16,650 nucleotides of DNA. Origin: Bacillota bacterium. Its GTDB lineage: Bacteria; Bacillota; Sulfobacillia; RBS10-35. Positions 14,188 through 16,650 of the stretch are shown here, piece by piece. Numbering within the stretch: position 1 is the stretch's first letter; each line of letters starts with the position of its first letter. A program made the translations under genes and the position numbers. The notes below the pieces were generated by a model that saw only the letters and a list, made by a program, of their open reading frames with translations, did no database searches and was not told the DNA's origin. The stretch covers positions 1 to 16,650 of the forward strand of contig JASBVX010000005.1 in the NCBI GenBank assembly GCA_029960865.1, given 5' to 3'.

Positions 14188-15795
14188 ATGCGCCGGGAAT
14201 CGTTCCTAGTCGGCACTCTGGTCCTGGTGGCTGCCAGCCTCGTGAGCCGGGGATTGGGGGCACTTTATCGTTTCATCGTGCCTGTCCTCATGGGTGGAGG
14301 GCAGGTGGCGGCCATCGGCATGGGTCTCTACCAGATGGCGGCCCCCATCTACGGAGTGCTCCTCAGCGCCTCCGCTACGGGCCTGCCCTCGGCCGTGGCC
14401 CGAATGGTGGCCGCCCGCTTTTCCATGGACAGGCCCCAACAGGCGCTGGGCGTCTTTTACCAGGCCCTAATCCTGGTGGCGGCTGTGGGCGGGGGCGCCG
14501 CCCTCCTGCTTTTCTTCGGAGCACCCCTCTATGCCGAACTCATCGCCAAGGATGCCCGGGCCGCCCTGACAGTTCAGGCCATTGCGCCGGCGGCGTTTTT
14601 CGTCTCCCTGGCCAGCATCCTGCGCGGCTTCCTGCAGGGCTTGCGCCGCATGACGCCTTTGGCCACCAGCCAGGTGGTGGAACAGCTGAGCCGGGTGGCG
14701 TCCATCGTGGTGCTGGTGCTCCTCCTCCTTCCCTACGGCATCCAGTGGGCCGCGGCAGGGGTGTCGGTGGGGGCTACCGTGGGAGGGCTGGCTTCCCTTC
14801 TCTACCTGGTGTTTCAGTTCCGCAAGGTTCTGCGGGAATGGCCCCAGGGGGAACGGCAACCACTTTGGGAGTGCGGGGCTTTACGGGAACTCTTGGGTTT
14901 GGCCATCCCCATCTCTTTTTCCTACATGGTCCAACCCCTGGTGATGTTCATCGATGCGTTGGTGGTGCCCACCCGCCTCCACGACGCCGGGCTGGGGGCG
15001 GAAGCCACCGCCCTCTACGGTTTTCTGAGCGGTTTTGCCACCCCCTTCATGGTCCTTCCCACCACCTTTACGGCGGCCCTGGCCATGAACCTTTTACCCG
15101 CCATGAGCGAGCTGCAGGCCCGGGGCGATGAACAAGGGATCCTGCGGCGGCTCTTTTCGGGCCTGCGCCTCACCTTTCTTTTGAGCTTCCCTTCCGCCGC
15201 CGGCCTCCTGGTCCTGGCCACCCCCATTGAAAGCGTCTTCTTTCGGGCTCCCCAGGCAGGGCCGCTGCTGGCTATCCTGGCTTTTGGGGTTTTGGGGATC
15301 AGCTTGCAGCAGGTGAGCGCCGCCGCCCTCCAGGGGCTGGGGCGACCCCTTTTCCCGATGCTCACCCTCTTTTTCGGCGGGGCCCTCAAACTGATCCTGA
15401 CCTGGATCCTCACGGGGTATCCTGCCCTCAATGTCAAGGGGGCGGCTCTGGCCACGGTGCTGGCCTTCTTCCTGACAGGCGGCCTGAACATTTTCGTTCT
15501 GCACCGGCTGGGCTATGGCATCCCTTGGCGACGGCTGGCGCCGGGGCCCCTTTTCTCCAGCCTCCTGATGGGGGTAGCGGTGGCCGGCTTCTATTACGGC
15601 CTGCAGATGATCTGGCAGCCTCTGGGGCGCGGCGGGGAGCTTCTGGGCCTGGCGGGGGCCATCCTCCTAGGCATCTTTTTGTATGGATGGATGGCGGCAC
15701 GATGGGGGGTGGTGAGGCCTTCCGACCTGGAACAGGTGCCCCGGATCGGAGGACGCCTGGTGAGCTGGGGTTACCGCCTGCGCCTCTGGTCCTGA
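14188..15795 (+). CDS. yabM: SpoVB/YabM-type MOP-superfamily flippase
   Basis: This 535-residue protein has about 14 predicted hydrophobic segments. The N-terminal pattern SLVSRGLGALYRFIV, GLYQMAAPIYGVLL and SATGLPSAVARMVA is typical of the SpoVB/YabM branch of the MOP superfamily, whose members export lipid-linked glycans or peptidoglycan precursors. Position, directly after spoVT, equals that of yabM in B. subtilis; the symbol rests on that and on the family. The ATG at 14188 has a G-rich stretch at 14177-14183 as a poor ribosome binding site. It lies 72 nt from spoVT, so separate expression is possible. It is a distant paralogue of the minus-strand gene at 5247-6596. MurJ-like function in vegetative growth is an alternative. 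Confidence 0.85.
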   Translation: MRRESFLVGTLVLVAASLVSRGLGALYRFIVPVLMGGGQVAAIGMGLYQMAAPIYGVLLSASATGLPSAVARMVAARFSMDRPQQALGVFYQALILVAAVGGGAALLLFFGAPLYAELIAKDARAALTVQAIAPAAFFVSLASILRGFLQGLRRMTPLATSQVVEQLSRVASIVVLVLLLLPYGIQWAAAGVSVGATVGGLASLLYLVFQFRKVLREWPQGERQPLWECGALRELLGLAIPISFSYMVQPLVMFIDALVVPTRLHDAGLGAEATALYGFLSGFATPFMVLPTTFTAALAMNLLPAMSELQARGDEQGILRRLFSGLRLTFLLSFPSAAGLLVLATPIESVFFRAPQAGPLLAILAFGVLGISLQQVSAAALQGLGRPLFPMLTLFFGGALKLILTWILTGYPALNVKGAALATVLAFFLTGGLNIFVLHRLGYGIPWRRLAPGPLFSSLLMGVAVAGFYYGLQMIWQPLGRGGELLGLAGAILLGIFLYGWMAARWGVVRPSDLEQVPRIGGRLVSWGYRLRLWS

Positions 15796-15820
15796 TAGAA
15801 CCTCCCCAAACCTGGACTTT

Positions 15821-15829
15821 TGGTATAAA
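15821..15829 (+). promoter_or_regulatory. Possible extended -10 promoter for hup
   Basis: TGGTATAAA in the 164-bp gap upstream of hup fits an extended -10 element (TGnTATAAT, one mismatch). No -35 hexamer is seen at the expected distance. It would give a leader of about 125 nt. Confidence 0.35.
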
Positions 15830-15906
15830 GACGCGGGGAATTGGAAAACTTTTCGTTGGTCAGCAGGAAAACGGCCCTAGAAGGCGAACAACGGCCTACG
15901 GACAGG

Positions 15907-15929
15907 GTTTTGCCCCTTCGGGGCGAAAC
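15907..15929 (+). promoter_or_regulatory. Stem-loop in the hup leader
   Basis: GTTTTGCCCC (15907-15916) pairs with GGGGCGAAAC (15920-15929), a 10-bp stem with one G-U pair and a 3-nt loop (TTC). No T-run follows, so it is not an ordinary terminator. Two near-identical 9-mers, CAGAACGTC and CAGAACGGA, follow in tandem at 15929-15946 just before the ribosome binding site. Confidence 0.5.
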
Positions 15930-15945
15930 AGAACGTCCAGAACGG

Positions 15946-15962
15946 AAGGAGTGTCGAATTTG
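15946..15962 (+). promoter_or_regulatory. Ribosome binding site and TTG start of hup
   Basis: AAGGAG (15946-15951) is 8 nt from TTG at 15960-15962. The in-frame GTG at 15951 overlaps this site and cannot use it. Starting at TTG gives MNKQELV, the normal HU N-terminus. Confidence 0.88.
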
Positions 15963-16232
15963 AATAAGCAGGAGCTGGTCAGAGCAGTGGCGGAGAAGGC
16001 TGGCCTGACCCACAAGGATACCGAAAAGGCCATCAACGCTCTGGTGGAGAGCATCCAGGACGCCCTTCGCAAGGGGGACAAGGTGTCCCTGGTGGGTTTT
16101 GGGACCTTTGAGGTTAGGGAGCGCAAAGCCCGCACCGGCCGCAACCCCCAGACGGGTGCCACGATCCACATCCCCGCGTCCAAGGTTCCCGCCTTCAAGG
16201 CCGGCAAGAGCCTCAAGGAAGCTCTGGGTTAA
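15960..16232 (+). CDS. hup: HU family DNA-binding protein
   Basis: HU is the small dimeric nucleoid protein that bends and compacts DNA. The 90-residue length is exactly typical. Seen are MNKQELVRAVAEKAGL, VSLVGFGTFEVRERKARTGR, NPQTG and the conserved PAFKAGKSLKEAL end. The flexible arm around NPQTGATIHIPASKVP is intact. The TTG start is chosen from Shine-Dalgarno spacing and homology. It lies where many Firmicutes have mazG (yabN) followed by hup; no mazG is present in the 164-bp gap before it. A strong terminator follows 25 nt after its stop. Confidence 0.95.
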   Translation: MNKQELVRAVAEKAGLTHKDTEKAINALVESIQDALRKGDKVSLVGFGTFEVRERKARTGRNPQTGATIHIPASKVPAFKAGKSLKEALG

Positions 16233-16257
16233 AACAGGACGGCTGGATATCCCTGAC

Positions 16258-16288
16258 GAAGGACCCGCCCGTCGGGTCCTTCTTTGTT
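16258..16288 (+). terminator. Intrinsic terminator between hup and rqcP
   Basis: GAAGGACCCG (16258-16267) and CGGGTCCTTC (16273-16282) form a perfect 10-bp stem with a 5-nt loop, followed by TTTGTT. This is a good rho-independent terminator for hup. Confidence 0.88.
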
Positions 16289-16303
16289 AGGATGGACGCA
16301 GAC

Positions 16304-16322
16304 AAAGGAGGTGGCCTCCCTG
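16304..16322 (+). promoter_or_regulatory. Ribosome binding site pointing to a CTG start for rqcP
   Basis: AAAGGAGG (16304-16311) is 8 nt from CTG at 16320-16322. An in-frame GTG at 16311 overlaps the ribosome binding site itself and has no other site upstream. CTG gives MRLDRWLKVSRLIRRR, the family N-terminus. Confidence 0.7.
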
Positions 16323-16598
16323 CGCCTCGATCGCTGGCTGAAAGTCTCACGCCTCATTCGGCGCCGCCCCATCGCCACCAACATGTGCTGGGGAGGCCGG
16401 GTGAAGCTGAACGATGTGGCGGCCAAACCCAGTGCCCAGGTGAAAGTGGGGGACATGGTGGAGGTGAACTACGGCCGACGGCTTCTGCGGGTGCGGGTGG
16501 AGATGGTGCAGGAATCCATGCCTCCCCAGATGGCTCCCATGATGTACACTGTCCTCTACGAACACCGGGAACCGGAGCCCCTGGAATTTTACGACTGA
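16320..16598 (+). CDS. rqcP: S4-domain RNA-binding protein RqcP (YabO/HslR family)
   Basis: The 92-residue S4-domain protein (B. subtilis RqcP has 86) begins RLDRWLKVSRLIRRRPIA and has GRVKLNDVAAKPSAQVKVGD, the two halves of the S4 fold. With RqcH it adds alanine tails to nascent chains on stalled 50S subunits in bacterial ribosome-associated quality control. The tail EHREPEPLEFYD is acidic. The preferred start is CTG at 16320; the open frame could also use GTG at 16311 (95 residues). It follows the hup terminator by about 30 nt, so it depends on read-through or on a promoter I cannot see. In Bacillus yabP and yabQ come next. Confidence 0.92.
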   Translation: MRLDRWLKVSRLIRRRPIATNMCWGGRVKLNDVAAKPSAQVKVGDMVEVNYGRRLLRVRVEMVQESMPPQMAPMMYTVLYEHREPEPLEFYD

Positions 16599-16650
16599 TC
16601 TCCCGTATCCTCCTTTCTTCCCCCGCATAAGGTGGCAGAGGGGGGAGGCC
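16599..16650 (+). other. Downstream edge, possible leader of the next gene
   Basis: These 52 bases hold no complete gene. TCCCCC near 16613-16618 could pair with the G-run near 16639-16645, and GGGGGGAGG close to the edge looks like a ribosome binding site. By conserved order the next gene may be yabP, but this cannot be seen. Confidence 0.3.

Noticed and set aside
15907..15929. Stem-loop before hup as terminator of the flippase gene
   Set aside because: There is no T-run after the stem on either strand, so it was listed as a leader structure instead.
15525..15959. Long N-terminal extension of the HU frame upstream to 15525
   Set aside because: It overlaps the flippase gene in another frame and crosses the non-coding leader. 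The Shine-Dalgarno sequence and HU length fix the start at 15960.
1..16650. tRNA, rRNA, CRISPR, insertion sequences, phage or toxin-antitoxin genes
   Set aside because: None was recognised: no repeat arrays, no transposase motifs, no tRNA-like clover pattern. Gaps are all under about 165 bp.

Overview
The window is a compact, GC-rich (low-to-mid 60s % by eye) stretch of chromosome from an endospore-forming member of the Bacillota (Firmicutes). The evidence is a near-complete version of the Bacillus-type conserved cluster: ispE, purR, spoVG, glmU, prs, ctc (rplY), pth, mfd, spoVT, a SpoVB/YabM-type flippase and rqcP (yabO). High GC, frequent non-ATG starts and gene replacements relative to Bacillus subtilis suggest a deep, possibly thermophilic, clostridia-like or Limnochordia/Symbiobacteria/Moorella-like lineage. 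I cannot name the genus from sequence alone.

Layout. Positions 1-1025 hold the 3' end of a cyanophycin-synthetase-type Mur ligase. Then 1067-4896 is a tight same-strand run: ispE, a MobA-like nucleotidyltransferase, purR and ilvA, with gaps or overlaps of only a few bases after ispE. spoVG (4962-5252) follows behind a very good sigma-H promoter match that lies inside the end of ilvA, and behind a 9-bp leader hairpin. A SpoVB-family membrane protein (5247-6596) sits on the minus strand and interrupts the conserved order; its 3' end overlaps that of spoVG. The plus-strand series resumes with glmU, prs, ctc, pth and mfd (6665-13515, overlapping or nearly so), then spoVT, a second SpoVB/YabM-family flippase, hup (HU) and rqcP. 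A strong intrinsic terminator separates hup from rqcP. No stretch longer than about 165 bp lacks a gene.

How the genes work together. The cluster mixes precursor supply (IspE for isoprenoids, GlmU for UDP-GlcNAc, Prs for PRPP), the PRPP-sensing purine regulator PurR, translation and ribosome care (CTC/L25, Pth, RqcP), transcription-coupled repair (Mfd), nucleoid protein (HU), and sporulation control and envelope export (SpoVG, SpoVT, two MOP-superfamily flippases).

The most interesting local features are: ilvA in the slot that holds ridA (yabJ) in Bacillus; the sigma-H promoter plus hairpin before spoVG; the convergent flippase gene; Shine-Dalgarno-supported TTG, GTG and CTG starts; and the terminator-controlled hup/rqcP pair. 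I found no tRNA, rRNA, CRISPR array, insertion sequence or phage gene, and no clearly undescribed system. This is mainly a conserved housekeeping and sporulation region with notable rearrangements.
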